48,793 nt of DNA from Sphingobacteriales bacterium (GCA_023251235.1 JAHEZE010000011.1:1-48793); one strand, 5' to 3'; shown: positions 1 through 8,563, counted from the stretch's first letter. A program made the numbers and translations. The notes: generated from the letters alone by a model not told the origin.

Positions 1-57
1 AAAAACAAAGAAAAGAGGCCTTTTTGATTTAGTTTTGCCAAGGCAAAAAAATCGACA
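1..57. other. Leader upstream of miaE with two small hairpins
   Basis: This short stretch before the first gene has two small inverted repeats: AAAAG/CTTTT at 11-15 and 20-24, and TTTTGC/GCAAAA at 33-38 and 43-48, each with a four-base loop. Either could be the tail of a terminator for a gene lying before the window. No coding sequence is visible. Both stems are short and AT-rich, so chance occurrence is quite possible. Confidence 0.3.
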
Positions 58-675
58 ATGGCTCAGGAAATACTTTCAGAAGATACCCGTAATATCCTTG
101 GACTTCAATTGCCTACTGATCCCCGTTGGGTAAACCTGATAGAAAAATCTTTAGAAGAAATTCTTACCGACCATGCATACTGCGAACAGAAAGCTGCAAC
201 ATCCTGTATATCCCTTATTCAATGTTACAGTGATAAAGAAAAACTGGTAACTGAACTATCTCCTATTGTAACAGAAGAATGGGGGCATTTCCGATTAGTA
301 CTGGCAGAATTGAAAAAACGAAACCTTAAACTGGGTAAGCAACGAAAAGATGAATACGTAAATAAGCTTATTGAGTTTCAAATAAAAGGCGGCAGCATTA
401 AAGACAGGTTATTAGATCAATTATTAACGATGGCATTGATAGAGGCAAGAAGCTGTGAACGATTCAAAAGACTAAGTGAAGGATTGCAAGATAAATATTT
501 AAGTAATTTTTACCGGCGTTTTATGGAAAGTGAGGCGGGTCATTATACCCTTTTTATTGAGTTAGCGGAAAGCTATATTGAAAAAGAAAAAGTCCGTATC
601 CGTTGGAAAGAGTGGCTGGCATATGAAGCCGGAATAATCGGGAATTTAGAAATAAGAGGGGACCGCATTCATTAA
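58..675 (+). CDS. miaE: tRNA 2-methylthio-N6-isopentenyladenosine-37 hydroxylase (MiaE-like)
   Basis: A 205-residue protein of the MiaE family, a ferritin-like di-iron monooxygenase. Known members hydroxylate the isopentenyl side chain of ms2i6A at tRNA position 37, after MiaA and MiaB have acted, and they need oxygen. Visible iron-ligand patterns are E74-W-G-H77, E129 in a LIEARSCERF stretch typical of the family, and E159-A-G-H162, which fit the two ExxH repeats of a di-iron four-helix bundle. The length matches the family. The ATG at 58 follows an A-rich leader. The next gene on the same strand starts 84 bases downstream and has no obvious functional link. The family call is strong; the exact tRNA substrate is inferred. 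Confidence 0.9.
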   Translation: MAQEILSEDTRNILGLQLPTDPRWVNLIEKSLEEILTDHAYCEQKAATSCISLIQCYSDKEKLVTELSPIVTEEWGHFRLVLAELKKRNLKLGKQRKDEYVNKLIEFQIKGGSIKDRLLDQLLTMALIEARSCERFKRLSEGLQDKYLSNFYRRFMESEAGHYTLFIELAESYIEKEKVRIRWKEWLAYEAGIIGNLEIRGDRIH

Positions 676-759
676 TCTCAATATTTTATTTTCTCCAATC
701 GTTTTATGTCTTTCAGATGCTGATTTGCAAGTAATTTCTGAGTATTTTGCTTTATCAAA

Positions 760-1824
760 ATGCTAAATATCACTGATACCAATCTTTTGAAAGCTACCCG
801 TAGTTTTGGTTTTGAGTCTCCATTTGAAATCAATCTGATCAGTAATGGATTAATTAACTCGACATTTAAAATTTCTGATAAGTTCAAAACAATCATTCTT
901 CAAAAATTAAACCACTATGTTTTTAAACAGCCAGAGGATATTGTCAACAATTATCTAAAAATTTACGATTATTTAAAAAATCATACTGACTACTCAATTC
1001 CCGCCCCTGTAAAAACGATTGATCATGACAACTACTTTAGGGATGAGGCAATGAATTGCTGGCGGGCAACTTGTTTTATTGAAGGCACGTTTACACCGGA
1101 AATTCCTAAAGTTCCTGAAGAAGCTTATTTGGCCGCTATTTCCTTTGGCAATTTTACAAAAGCATTATCCGGTTTTAATATCTCTGAATTGAAAACTATT
1201 ATTCCGAAATTCCATGATCTTGCATTTCGATATGAACAGTTTCTTGAGGCATTGAAAAAAGGATCGGTTGAAAGAAAAGAGAAAGCTGCAAACGAGATTG
1301 AATATCTTAAAATCCAAAAAAGCCCGGTTGATTTTTATACAGGCATTACTACAAACCCTGAGTATAGGCTGAGAGTCATGCATCATGATGCAAAACTGAG
1401 TAATATTCTTTTTGATCAGAAAACAAACAAAGTAATTTGCCCCGTTGATTTTGATACTATTCAACCTGGTTATTTCTTTTCAGACCTTGGTGATATGATT
1501 CGTTCTATGGCCTGTACCCAATCTGAAAGCTCGGTTGATTTTTCATCTATCGACATTCATCCTGATTTCTATAAAGCATTGATGAATGGTTATAAGGAAG
1601 CTATAAAAGATGAATTCACTGTTGCTGAGAAAAAGAATATCCATTATTCCGGGCTAATCATGATTTATATGCAGGCTTTGCGTTACATGACAGACTACCT
1701 TAACAATGATATTTATTACCGGATAGAATACAAAGAACAGAATTTTGACAGGGCAAAGAACCAACTGGTATTATTGAAAAAGCTGGAGGGATTTTTGAAA
1801 AGGGAATATCAGTTTTCTGTTTGA
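760..1824 (+). CDS. APH-fold phosphotransferase, probable sugar (N-acetylhexosamine-like) kinase
   Basis: A 354-residue protein with the aminoglycoside-phosphotransferase/choline-kinase fold. The catalytic loop is H209-D210-A-K-L-S-N215, the Brenner-type HxDxxxxN motif, and the metal-binding D230-F-D232 follows about 15 residues later. The N-terminal lobe (about 1-110) carries the expected nucleotide-binding beta strands. Bifidobacterial N-acetylhexosamine 1-kinase belongs to this superfamily. Here the gene converges on galactokinase with a 16-base overlap of the 3' ends and is followed by an aldose epimerase, so a kinase for an amino sugar or other sugar is a reasonable inference. An antibiotic-resistance role is unlikely in this context. 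The substrate cannot be read from sequence alone. Confidence 0.75.
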   Translation: MLNITDTNLLKATRSFGFESPFEINLISNGLINSTFKISDKFKTIILQKLNHYVFKQPEDIVNNYLKIYDYLKNHTDYSIPAPVKTIDHDNYFRDEAMNCWRATCFIEGTFTPEIPKVPEEAYLAAISFGNFTKALSGFNISELKTIIPKFHDLAFRYEQFLEALKKGSVERKEKAANEIEYLKIQKSPVDFYTGITTNPEYRLRVMHHDAKLSNILFDQKTNKVICPVDFDTIQPGYFFSDLGDMIRSMACTQSESSVDFSSIDIHPDFYKALMNGYKEAIKDEFTVAEKKNIHYSGLIMIYMQALRYMTDYLNNDIYYRIEYKEQNFDRAKNQLVLLKKLEGFLKREYQFSV

Positions 1825-2975
1825 TCAAGTAGTCTCACCCCATCCCCCGCTTCCGATGCAAATACATCTGGTTTATAGCCAATTTGTTTTTCATAATACA
1901 AACTTAGTTCAGCTATAAAATAATCATAGCGGTTTTTCTTCACCAAAGCAATGGCACAGCCACCAAACCCTGCGCCGGTCATGCGGGCACCGATACAGCT
2001 ATCAAAAGATTTACAAAAATCAACAATCGTATCCAGCTCTTTTCCGGATACTTCATAAAATTCTTTCAGTGATTGATGTGAGGCGTACATCAGTTTGCCG
2101 AAAGTAAAAAGGTCTCTGGCTTTTAAAGCATCCACCGCTTCTCCTACCCTTAAATTTTCTGCAATCACATGTAACGCTCTTCTTTCCAGCACAGGGTCAT
2201 TTATCAAATGACGGTGAGCTGAATATTCATGAAAATTTATCGCACATAAATGTTGTACGGGCAATTCTTTTTTTAAAGCTTTTAATGCTTTACCGCATTC
2301 GGTAAATCGTTCATTATATTTTGACTCAACCAGGTTCCTTGGCTTATTGCTGTTGATAATGGTAAGTACATAGTCTCTGGTTTCAAAAGGAAGATATTCA
2401 TAGACCAGTGTATCACAATTCAGCAGGATAGCATTGTCTTTTTTACCAAAGGCAACTGCAAACTGATCCATGATCCCGCAATTCACTCCAATAAATTCAT
2501 TTTCTACTTTTTTACAAAGCAGTGAAATGTCTTTTAAAGAAATATTCAGTCCAAAAAGGTTAGACACTGCAAATGCAGTCAATACTTCAATAGCGGCTGA
2601 TGAAGATAAACCTGATCCAATCGGCAAGTCACCATAGAATAACATGTTCAATCCTGATACTGAATGCCCGTTTTGTATTAGTTCATTGATTACTCCCAAT
2701 GGATAATTGAACCACTGGCTGCCGGCTTTAGAATAAGATTCCTGGAGGTGCAAATCTGCAGCTTCCGGGAAATTCATGCATTGAAAACGTAGCCGCTTAT
2801 CCGTGTTTTTCGAAACAGCAAGATAGGTTCCCATTGAAATGGCACAGGGCATTACGCAGCCACCATTATAATCAATATGCTCTCCTATCAGGTTCACACG
2901 GCCGGGGCAAAAAAAGATTTGTTGAGGTTCCTGATGAAATCTGATTCGGAATTCCTGAACAAGATTAACTTTCAT
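1809..2975 (-). CDS. galK: Galactokinase
   Basis: A 388-residue GHMP kinase that phosphorylates alpha-D-galactose at C1 in the Leloir pathway. The galactokinase signature GRVNLIGEHIDYNGG lies at residues 25-39, the ATP-binding motif PIGSGLSSSAA at about 118-128, the catalytic aspartate is D170 in CGIMDQF, and the C-terminal GHMP motif (MTGAGFGGC) is near residue 335. Length and motif order are normal. The gene is divergent from the aldose 1-epimerase gene, with a 28-base gap between starts. That makes a compact galactose pair: the epimerase supplies the alpha anomer used here. The 3' end overlaps the converging kinase gene by 16 bases. No galT or galE is in view. Confidence 0.95.
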   Translation of the reverse strand: MKVNLVQEFRIRFHQEPQQIFFCPGRVNLIGEHIDYNGGCVMPCAISMGTYLAVSKNTDKRLRFQCMNFPEAADLHLQESYSKAGSQWFNYPLGVINELIQNGHSVSGLNMLFYGDLPIGSGLSSSAAIEVLTAFAVSNLFGLNISLKDISLLCKKVENEFIGVNCGIMDQFAVAFGKKDNAILLNCDTLVYEYLPFETRDYVLTIINSNKPRNLVESKYNERFTECGKALKALKKELPVQHLCAINFHEYSAHRHLINDPVLERRALHVIAENLRVGEAVDALKARDLFTFGKLMYASHQSLKEFYEVSGKELDTIVDFCKSFDSCIGARMTGAGFGGCAIALVKKNRYDYFIAELSLYYEKQIGYKPDVFASEAGDGVRLLDQTEN

Positions 2976-3003
2976 TGACTGATTTATATTAATTTGAAAC
3001 TTT

Positions 3004-4038
3004 ATGAGTATAGAAAAAAAATACTGTCTTAAAAATTCTGCAGGTGAAGATATTTATTTGTTCACACTACGCAATGCAAGTAACATAGAAGTTTGTATTT
3101 CCAATTACGGTGCCATCATTACATCTTACAAAATAAATGGACTAAATATTGCGCTTGGCTTTGAAGATATCCGTGATTATTTTTCTCAAGATTATCTTGC
3201 CGTATATCCTTATTTCGGATGCATTGTAGGACGGTACGCCAACCGTATTAAAAACGCCAGCTTTTATATGGGTTCTGATTTTTTTTTAGTTTCTAAGAAT
3301 ATGGGCGAAGATCAATTGCATGGTGGTCTTGAAGGATTCGATAAAAAAGTATGGGAAATTGTTCCATCTGCTAATGCAATCAATGCGGTCACCTTTAAAT
3401 ATATCAGTAAAGATGGAGAAGAGGGCTTTCCTGGTAATCTCACTGTCACTATTAGTTTTGAATTGAATGAGGAAAATGAATTGATAATAGTAACAAGAGC
3501 AACTACGGATAAAACCACAGCAATTAATCTCACCCATCATGATTATTTTAATCTGAATGAGTTTGGAACTATTGATAAGCATCTTCTGAAAATAAATGCT
3601 GGCTATTATCTTGGGCAGGATGCTAACCTGGTTACTGATGGCAATCTTGTATCTGTTGCCGGTACATCGCTTGACTTCAGAAATTTCCGTGCAGTTGATG
3701 CATTGTGGAACCCTGATGATGGTTATGATCAGACTTTTGTAATTGATAAAAAAGAAAATGAATTAAGTCTCTGTGCTGAATGTATTGGTGATATTACAAA
3801 ACTTCGTCTGCAGGTCTTTACCACAGAGCCTTCAGTTCATTTTTATACTGGCAGATGGATACCTTTTATAGAAAGAAATAATAAAAAATATTTCGGTCCT
3901 TATTCAGGATTGTGTTTTGAAACACAAAAGCATCCGAATTCAATTAATATTCCTCACTTCCCTGATACTATTCTGCGACCGGGGGAAGAATATTATGAGA
4001 AAACAATTTATAAAATTTCTGCGGCTGAAGTAAAATAG
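3004..4038 (+). CDS. galM: Aldose 1-epimerase (galactose mutarotase)
   Basis: A 344-residue galactose mutarotase-like protein that interconverts the alpha and beta anomers of aldoses. Family landmarks are H106 in a QLHGG motif, the histidine pair H178-H179 followed by DYFNL (the general-acid region), and E306 in CFETQKHP, which corresponds to the catalytic base. No signal peptide is present, so a cytoplasmic location is expected. It starts at an ATG 28 bases from the divergent galactokinase start, so the two probably share a regulatory region. The 3' end runs 31 bases into the converging GSCFA-protein gene, which fits the compact packing seen in this whole block. Confidence 0.93.
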   Translation: MSIEKKYCLKNSAGEDIYLFTLRNASNIEVCISNYGAIITSYKINGLNIALGFEDIRDYFSQDYLAVYPYFGCIVGRYANRIKNASFYMGSDFFLVSKNMGEDQLHGGLEGFDKKVWEIVPSANAINAVTFKYISKDGEEGFPGNLTVTISFELNEENELIIVTRATTDKTTAINLTHHDYFNLNEFGTIDKHLLKINAGYYLGQDANLVTDGNLVSVAGTSLDFRNFRAVDALWNPDDGYDQTFVIDKKENELSLCAECIGDITKLRLQVFTTEPSVHFYTGRWIPFIERNNKKYFGPYSGLCFETQKHPNSINIPHFPDTILRPGEEYYEKTIYKISAAEVK

Positions 4039-5033
4039 TCCAGTTCACTTCTTAGATCCAGAAAAGAATATTGCTTCATCAGCTCTCTTGTTTTTGCCGC
4101 ATGTATTTGTAAAAAATCTTTATGAGCTATTGTTGTTGGTTGAAAGGCTTTATGTTTTCTTGCAATGACAATTTTTTTCACTTCTTCCATTATCTTATTG
4201 GACTCTTCATTAATAAAGTGTTCAGAAAATTTATCCAACACAAATTCTGTGGCCATATAATTGGGGTGTACAAGATCAATGTCATAAAAACGATAATCCC
4301 TTAACACATCAATCACTAACTCATATGCAGGAAAATAATGAAGCCGGTCGGATTGACTTACCATGTAATGCACTGCCTCAATCAATCTCGCCTTACTGCG
4401 ATTATTCTCAATCACACCGTCTCTGATATGCCGAACCGGACTAATAGTGAAAATGATATTGAGCTTAGGATTAAATTGGATCAATTGACGGTAACAATTA
4501 TCAAGTGCTGAAATAATTTCATCACTACCCGACAGATGTTTATTAAACCACTGTGCAGGTGCACGATGACAATTAGCAACGCCGGCCCCCTCTAAATCTC
4601 CCTCAACGGGGGGAACTCTTGAAAACTCTGATATCAATCGATACGAAAATGATGAACCCAGTGTAATTATTATCCAGTCAGATTCTTTTAAAAACTCATG
4701 GGCTGCTTTCTGTGATTGATTGATATTTTTTAAACACTCATCCTTATTAATATTTGAAAAACGGCTGTGATGCTGCCAACTATTCCAGACTTCATTCAAA
4801 AGAAAAAGATCGGCTTCTTTATATTGTTTGTTTTGAATATAGGAAATAAGACTTTTACATACACTTGAAGGATCAAAGAGAATTCCATTTGGATTTTGCA
4901 TCACCGAAAATTTCATTTCACTTAATGTATTACCAATATGTTCAGTAAAACATGATCCGACTAATAGAATCTTATCCCTGTAGTTAAGTTTTCTTTCCGG
5001 CGATTTGATTTGTATAGGTAGTTGAAATTGCAT
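4008..5033 (-). CDS. GSCFA-domain protein, SGNH-hydrolase-like
   Basis: A 341-residue protein of the GSCFA family, named after its N-terminal motif and seen here as G26-S-C-F-T30. The family is thought to be related to SGNH/GDSL hydrolases. The second conserved block (ITLGSSFSYR) lies near residues 125-134, and a C-terminal DLVHPNYMAT segment carries the usual Asp/His region. No signal peptide is visible. It is the last gene of a minus-strand set with a 154-residue unknown protein (5-base gap) and HMG-CoA lyase upstream. The biochemical role is not established for most family members. An esterase or acyl-carbohydrate function is only a possibility. Confidence 0.8.
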   Translation of the reverse strand: MQFQLPIQIKSPERKLNYRDKILLVGSCFTEHIGNTLSEMKFSVMQNPNGILFDPSSVCKSLISYIQNKQYKEADLFLLNEVWNSWQHHSRFSNINKDECLKNINQSQKAAHEFLKESDWIIITLGSSFSYRLISEFSRVPPVEGDLEGAGVANCHRAPAQWFNKHLSGSDEIISALDNCYRQLIQFNPKLNIIFTISPVRHIRDGVIENNRSKARLIEAVHYMVSQSDRLHYFPAYELVIDVLRDYRFYDIDLVHPNYMATEFVLDKFSEHFINEESNKIMEEVKKIVIARKHKAFQPTTIAHKDFLQIHAAKTRELMKQYSFLDLRSELDYFTSAAEIL

Positions 5034-5038
5034 AACTG

Positions 5039-5503
5039 TTATTTATATGACAAGGTCATTGTTTTACCTTCTTGCAATAAATTCCATTTCTGAATAAGTT
5101 GATTAGCTAAATTTCTGATTTTTTCCATCTTCAACTCATCAATAGGTAATGCTTTACTGCCTTCCACATCATTAATTGATGTAAAGATTTCAATAAAATT
5201 TTCCATTTTGCCCTGTGCAAATTCAATAGTAAGCATATTCACCAATTGTTCAGCAAAAAGAGCTTCTTCAGTAAGCTGAAAGTTGCGCTGAGCTTTCGGC
5301 AAATCAAATTCACTGATATCAGTTCCGGCTGCTACCATGCCATAAAAAGCATTTTTTAATGGCATTAATGTCTCCACTACAAAATGACAAAGATCATGAA
5401 TAATAAAAAATGAACTGACATGTTTCCAGCTAACTGATCCATCCTCTCTTTTACAGGATAAGATATGATCTCCGTTAAAGTTTTTTGTAAAAAGGATTTC
5501 CAT
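5039..5503 (-). CDS. Hypothetical protein, 154 residues, in HMG-CoA lyase operon
   Basis: I do not recognise this family. The protein is soluble and mostly alpha-helical in appearance, with no signal peptide, membrane segment or metal-binding cysteine cluster. A central HDLCHFVVETLM stretch (about residues 31-42) has two histidines four residues apart on a probable helix, reminiscent of a DinB-like or other four-helix metal bundle, but this is speculative. Its ATG overlaps the TAA of the upstream HMG-CoA lyase gene by one base (TAATG), indicating translational coupling, and the GSCFA gene follows after 5 bases. The context argues that it is a real gene co-expressed with HMG-CoA lyase. Confidence 0.7.
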   Translation of the reverse strand: MEILFTKNFNGDHILSCKREDGSVSWKHVSSFFIIHDLCHFVVETLMPLKNAFYGMVAAGTDISEFDLPKAQRNFQLTEEALFAEQLVNMLTIEFAQGKMENFIEIFTSINDVEGSKALPIDELKMEKIRNLANQLIQKWNLLQEGKTMTLSYK

Positions 5504-6363
5504 TAAACAAATATTTCTTCTGCAATCCGGAGGCTTTCATTCAATGCCTCTTTATTAAGTTTGGTTGAAATATTATTTTCCTCAAAATAATTGATCATCC
5601 ACCCTGTATTCATATTTCCAATAAGTTCATCATTGGCCATAGGACAACCACCAATACCTTTTAAAGCTCCATCAAATCGGGTGCAACCGGCTTTTAGAGC
5701 GGCTTCCAGTTTATTTTTCCAGTTTTCCGGTGAAGAATGCAAATGAACTCCTATCTCCGTTCCGGGTAATGTTTCAATCAAATACCTTGTAATATCATTT
5801 ACCTGTTCCGGTGTTGCTATGCCAACGGTATCGGCAAGTGAAATAATTTCTATGTCAAACTCCAATAAACTTTCCACGTAATTAAATACAATTTCTTCAT
5901 CATACACGTCTCCATAAGGATTGCCAAAGCCCATTGAAATATAAATTACCAGTTTCTTCCCGGCCTTAGTACAAAGAGTTTGAATTTCTTCTACTCTGTT
6001 TAAAGATTCACTGATTGTAGAATTTGTATTCCGGAGTTGAAAAGTTTCTGAAACCGAAAATGGAAAACCAAGATAAGTTATCTCATCATACATACAGGCA
6101 TCAATGGCCCCGCGCAGATTGGCGACAATCGCCAATAATTTTGTGTTGGTTGTTGCCAGATCCAGCTTCCTGGTTACATCCCTGGTGTCTGCCATTTGAG
6201 GAATAGCTTTTTCAGAAACAAAACTTCCATAGTCAATTGTATCAAATCCAACTTTCAGTAAAGAGTTGATATAAGCAATTTTATTTTCCGTTGAAATTAA
6301 ATTCTTCCATCCCTGCATGGCATCACGGGGGCATTCAATCAGTTTTATTTCAGAAGTATTCAT
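5503..6363 (-). CDS. Hydroxymethylglutaryl-CoA lyase
   Basis: A 286-residue HMGL-like TIM-barrel aldolase-type lyase. HMG-CoA lyase cleaves 3-hydroxy-3-methylglutaryl-CoA to acetoacetate and acetyl-CoA at the end of leucine breakdown. The N-terminal ECPRDAMQGW stretch (residues 10-19) carries the conserved Arg-Asp pair. HLHSS near residue 205 supplies the metal-binding His-x-His. GIGGCPMA around C240 matches the family active-site cysteine motif. The length is slightly below the usual 300. It begins a three-gene minus-strand operon through a TAATG overlap. A related DRE-TIM enzyme cannot be fully excluded, but the GGCPMA motif favours this call. No other leucine-degradation gene is in the window. 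Confidence 0.85.
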   Translation of the reverse strand: MNTSEIKLIECPRDAMQGWKNLISTENKIAYINSLLKVGFDTIDYGSFVSEKAIPQMADTRDVTRKLDLATTNTKLLAIVANLRGAIDACMYDEITYLGFPFSVSETFQLRNTNSTISESLNRVEEIQTLCTKAGKKLVIYISMGFGNPYGDVYDEEIVFNYVESLLEFDIEIISLADTVGIATPEQVNDITRYLIETLPGTEIGVHLHSSPENWKNKLEAALKAGCTRFDGALKGIGGCPMANDELIGNMNTGWMINYFEENNISTKLNKEALNESLRIAEEIFV

Positions 6364-6394
6364 TAGGGAGTAAAGTTACTACTTGACAGGTAAG

Positions 6395-7387
6395 TTATTT
6401 TTTTAAGCCATTTATCTTTTCCCTTAATGCATTAAAAAAACGATTTCTGTCTTTCTCACCTGTTTTGCTGATTAATGTAGAGCGGCTAAGCAGTGTATCA
6501 AAAGAACTAATTACTTTGTTTGAGAACCGGGAGTCCTTGGTAAATAAATAATGAAAAACACCATAAGTTACCATCGCCATTTTTTTCCCATCAAGATTTG
6601 CCACCATAGTGTTATTTCCAAGTATCAGTTCGTTAACATAAAATTGAATTGGAGCTTTATAAGAAACTTCAGTTGCACCCGGCATAAACTTAAATCCTTT
6701 TTCTGCCTGCAATTGTAAATGGTCAATCATTTTTTGAAAAGAACGAATGACAGAATCAAAATCTTCCTGTGTTTTAAAATTCCCGGCATCTCTGTAATAA
6801 GCAATCTGGTTGATAGTGCTGTACATACTTTCAAGATTCCATAATTCAACACACGGTATTTGATTATATTCTTCCAGTATCTTTTGCCCAAGTAAATAAC
6901 AATCATTGAAAGGGAATTCTTCAAATGAAAATGTCTTGTTACTAAGACTAGCTTCGTTATTAATTGTTTTAGACCAAAAGAAAGTTTTGAATGCAGCTAA
7001 TTCGGGGAAAAGGTAAAAATTCCAGATGGTAGAATCCTTGCACAAATAATGCATCTCCCTTGACTTAAATGAATTGAAATATTTGAATTGCATAAAAACC
7101 TCTTTCAAATAATCAACAAATTCCTTTGGGGTTCCATTCATTCCCGGTGCTTCAAATAAAACAGTTTCATTTTCCAGGTGAAGCAATTGGTCAATAGAAA
7201 GATGATAATGTTGGCAAATACGTTTCAATTCAATAAGGCTGATGGGCTTTTCCCCTCTTATTCGCCTGTATGCACTATCTGCACTTATTTCAAGCAAATC
7301 GCAAAGCTCATCCACCAATGATAAATGTGGGGGCAGGCTTTCTTTCAGATAGTTAAAAAGTTGCTGTTGGATCTCGTTGGTCTCCAT
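6395..7387 (-). CDS. Helix-turn-helix transcriptional regulator with large unknown C-terminal domain
   Basis: A 330-residue protein with an N-terminal XRE/BetR-like helix-turn-helix at about residues 24-70: LVDELCDLLEIS, then SADSAYRRIRGEKPIS as the recognition region, then LIELKRICQHYHLS. The remaining 260 residues are alpha-helical and match no ligand-binding domain I know. Proteins of this layout are common in Bacteroidota. It is transcribed away from the cluster at 7625-10375. A perfect palindrome, TTACGGA-AAA-TCCGTAA, lies 13 bases upstream of its start (7400-7416), a natural position for autoregulation and control of the divergent genes. That regulatory link is inference. Confidence 0.75.
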   Translation of the reverse strand: METNEIQQQLFNYLKESLPPHLSLVDELCDLLEISADSAYRRIRGEKPISLIELKRICQHYHLSIDQLLHLENETVLFEAPGMNGTPKEFVDYLKEVFMQFKYFNSFKSREMHYLCKDSTIWNFYLFPELAAFKTFFWSKTINNEASLSNKTFSFEEFPFNDCYLLGQKILEEYNQIPCVELWNLESMYSTINQIAYYRDAGNFKTQEDFDSVIRSFQKMIDHLQLQAEKGFKFMPGATEVSYKAPIQFYVNELILGNNTMVANLDGKKMAMVTYGVFHYLFTKDSRFSNKVISSFDTLLSRSTLISKTGEKDRNRFFNALREKINGLKK

Positions 7388-7624
7388 TTGATGTAAAAAT
7401 TACGGAAAATCCGTAAAACTCAAATTTTGATTATTGATTTTTCAAAAATTTGAACTCGCCATAGCAGCTCAAATGAATTTATGAGACTATACGTAAATAG
7501 ATTTCAGGATTAAACTTAAAAATTACTATTAATACAATCATTGTAGGGAAAAGCCATTTTGAATGACTCATGTGCTGTTTCATTTTTGTTCTGTAATCAT
7601 TTTAAACCTCAAAAAAGAAAAATC
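7388..7624. promoter_or_regulatory. Divergent intergenic control region
   Basis: A 237-base gap between the HTH regulator (minus) and the caspase-like protein gene (plus). It holds the palindrome at 7400-7416 and a second AT-rich inverted repeat, TCAAATTTT/AAAATTTGA, at 7420-7428 and 7445-7453. I could not find a convincing TAnnTTTG -7 element on either strand, so the promoters are not located. A TTG-initiated extension of the downstream reading frame back to 7559 is possible, but it would put charged residues before a clean signal peptide. Confidence 0.5.
7400..7416. promoter_or_regulatory. Perfect palindrome, putative operator of the HTH regulator
   Basis: Seventeen bases: TTACGGA, a three-base AAA spacer, then TCCGTAA. 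The two 7-base arms are exact reverse complements. The site lies 13 bases before the regulator's ATG, so a bound dimer would block its promoter or early transcription. Size and symmetry suit a dimeric helix-turn-helix protein. No copy was seen elsewhere in the window. A partial half-site-like TACGTAA lies near 7490. Confidence 0.5.
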
Positions 7625-8521
7625 ATGAAACCAGCGATCTTAATTTCTTGCATTATGTTCTGTTTGTCAAATTTTACTAGTGCACAGTTAGAGGTGAAGC
7701 AGGACAATTATAATGCAGCAGCAACTATTACTATTTCAGAATCACCCAAACACCGGATTAATTTTTATGTAGTTAATAAACCAAAAACACTGGATCTTTT
7801 TAGCCGGTTGGTAATTTGGAGAGCAAGGATAAGGGGCATGAGTCGTAGAAATAAATTTATTGTAGTTGTTTCCCGGTCTTCTAAAGAAGCAAGTGAAAAA
7901 ATACTTGATTATCTGAATAAAAAAAATGCTTTAATAGGAAGTCTCTGGTTCGATTCACATGGACATTATGCAAATGGCTACTCTTCATTTTCCCTGGGGA
8001 ATGACCAATTTAGTTATAAAACTATTCATGACACCTCCTATACAAAATACCTTCGTTTTCTTTCAGATTATTGTGATGTAAATACAAAAGTTGCAATTGG
8101 ATCATGCTACAGCGGGGCCACTTACCAAAAACCTGAACATAATGGAATACCACCAACAAGGATGAATGGAGATTCCTTAGTGATTGGTCTTGCCAATATT
8201 TTGCCAACAGCAACTGTGTATGGAACAGGCGGATGGGTAATGACAAAACCCGGAATTTTTGCAAGACATAAATATGCTTTGGCTGGTTACCCATTACAAA
8301 AAAGATTTAAGGATAAAGTCTATAAACCCGTTTGGGAAAATATGGGAGTCTGGTATAGCTACAATATTTGTTCAAATGTATATGCCAAAGTAAATACACT
8401 TTCGCTTAGCAGGATGGGAACAATTAATGTAAAAGGTGTAACTTATCTGGATAAAGAAAGTAGTAAGAAGAAATTAGTCAAGAACCTTGATAAACTTAGG
8501 AACGGGCTTGTAAAGTCATAA
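7625..8521 (+). CDS. Secreted caspase-like fold protein, putative cysteine peptidase
   Basis: A 298-residue protein with a clear Sec signal peptide (MKPAILISCIMFCLSNFTSA before Q21). The mature part has the landmarks of the caspase/clostripain superfamily: a hydrophobic strand ending in F-D-S-H112-G-H, and 49 residues later a second strand ending in A-I-G-S-C161-Y-S-G, close to the DSCYSG form of bacterial caspase-like proteins. These are the likely catalytic His and Cys. The C-terminal 100 residues are basic. I chose the ATG at 7625 because it gives the signal peptide; an upstream in-frame TTG at 7559 does not. The gene heads a three-gene plus-strand cluster divergent from a regulator. The fold assignment comes from motif and strand pattern only; the substrate is unknown. 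Confidence 0.6.
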   Translation: MKPAILISCIMFCLSNFTSAQLEVKQDNYNAAATITISESPKHRINFYVVNKPKTLDLFSRLVIWRARIRGMSRRNKFIVVVSRSSKEASEKILDYLNKKNALIGSLWFDSHGHYANGYSSFSLGNDQFSYKTIHDTSYTKYLRFLSDYCDVNTKVAIGSCYSGATYQKPEHNGIPPTRMNGDSLVIGLANILPTATVYGTGGWVMTKPGIFARHKYALAGYPLQKRFKDKVYKPVWENMGVWYSYNICSNVYAKVNTLSLSRMGTINVKGVTYLDKESSKKKLVKNLDKLRNGLVKS

Positions 8522-8563
8522 AAAAAATTATCAATTTTTTCTTAAACTCGTAAAAAAGAAATC

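Noticed and set aside
760-1824. Antibiotic-resistance aminoglycoside kinase
   Set aside because: The fold is shared, but the context with galK and galM points to sugar metabolism, and no mobile element is near.
7559-7624. TTG start extending the caspase-like protein by 22 residues
   Set aside because: The extension would place charged residues before a clean signal peptide beginning at ATG 7625.
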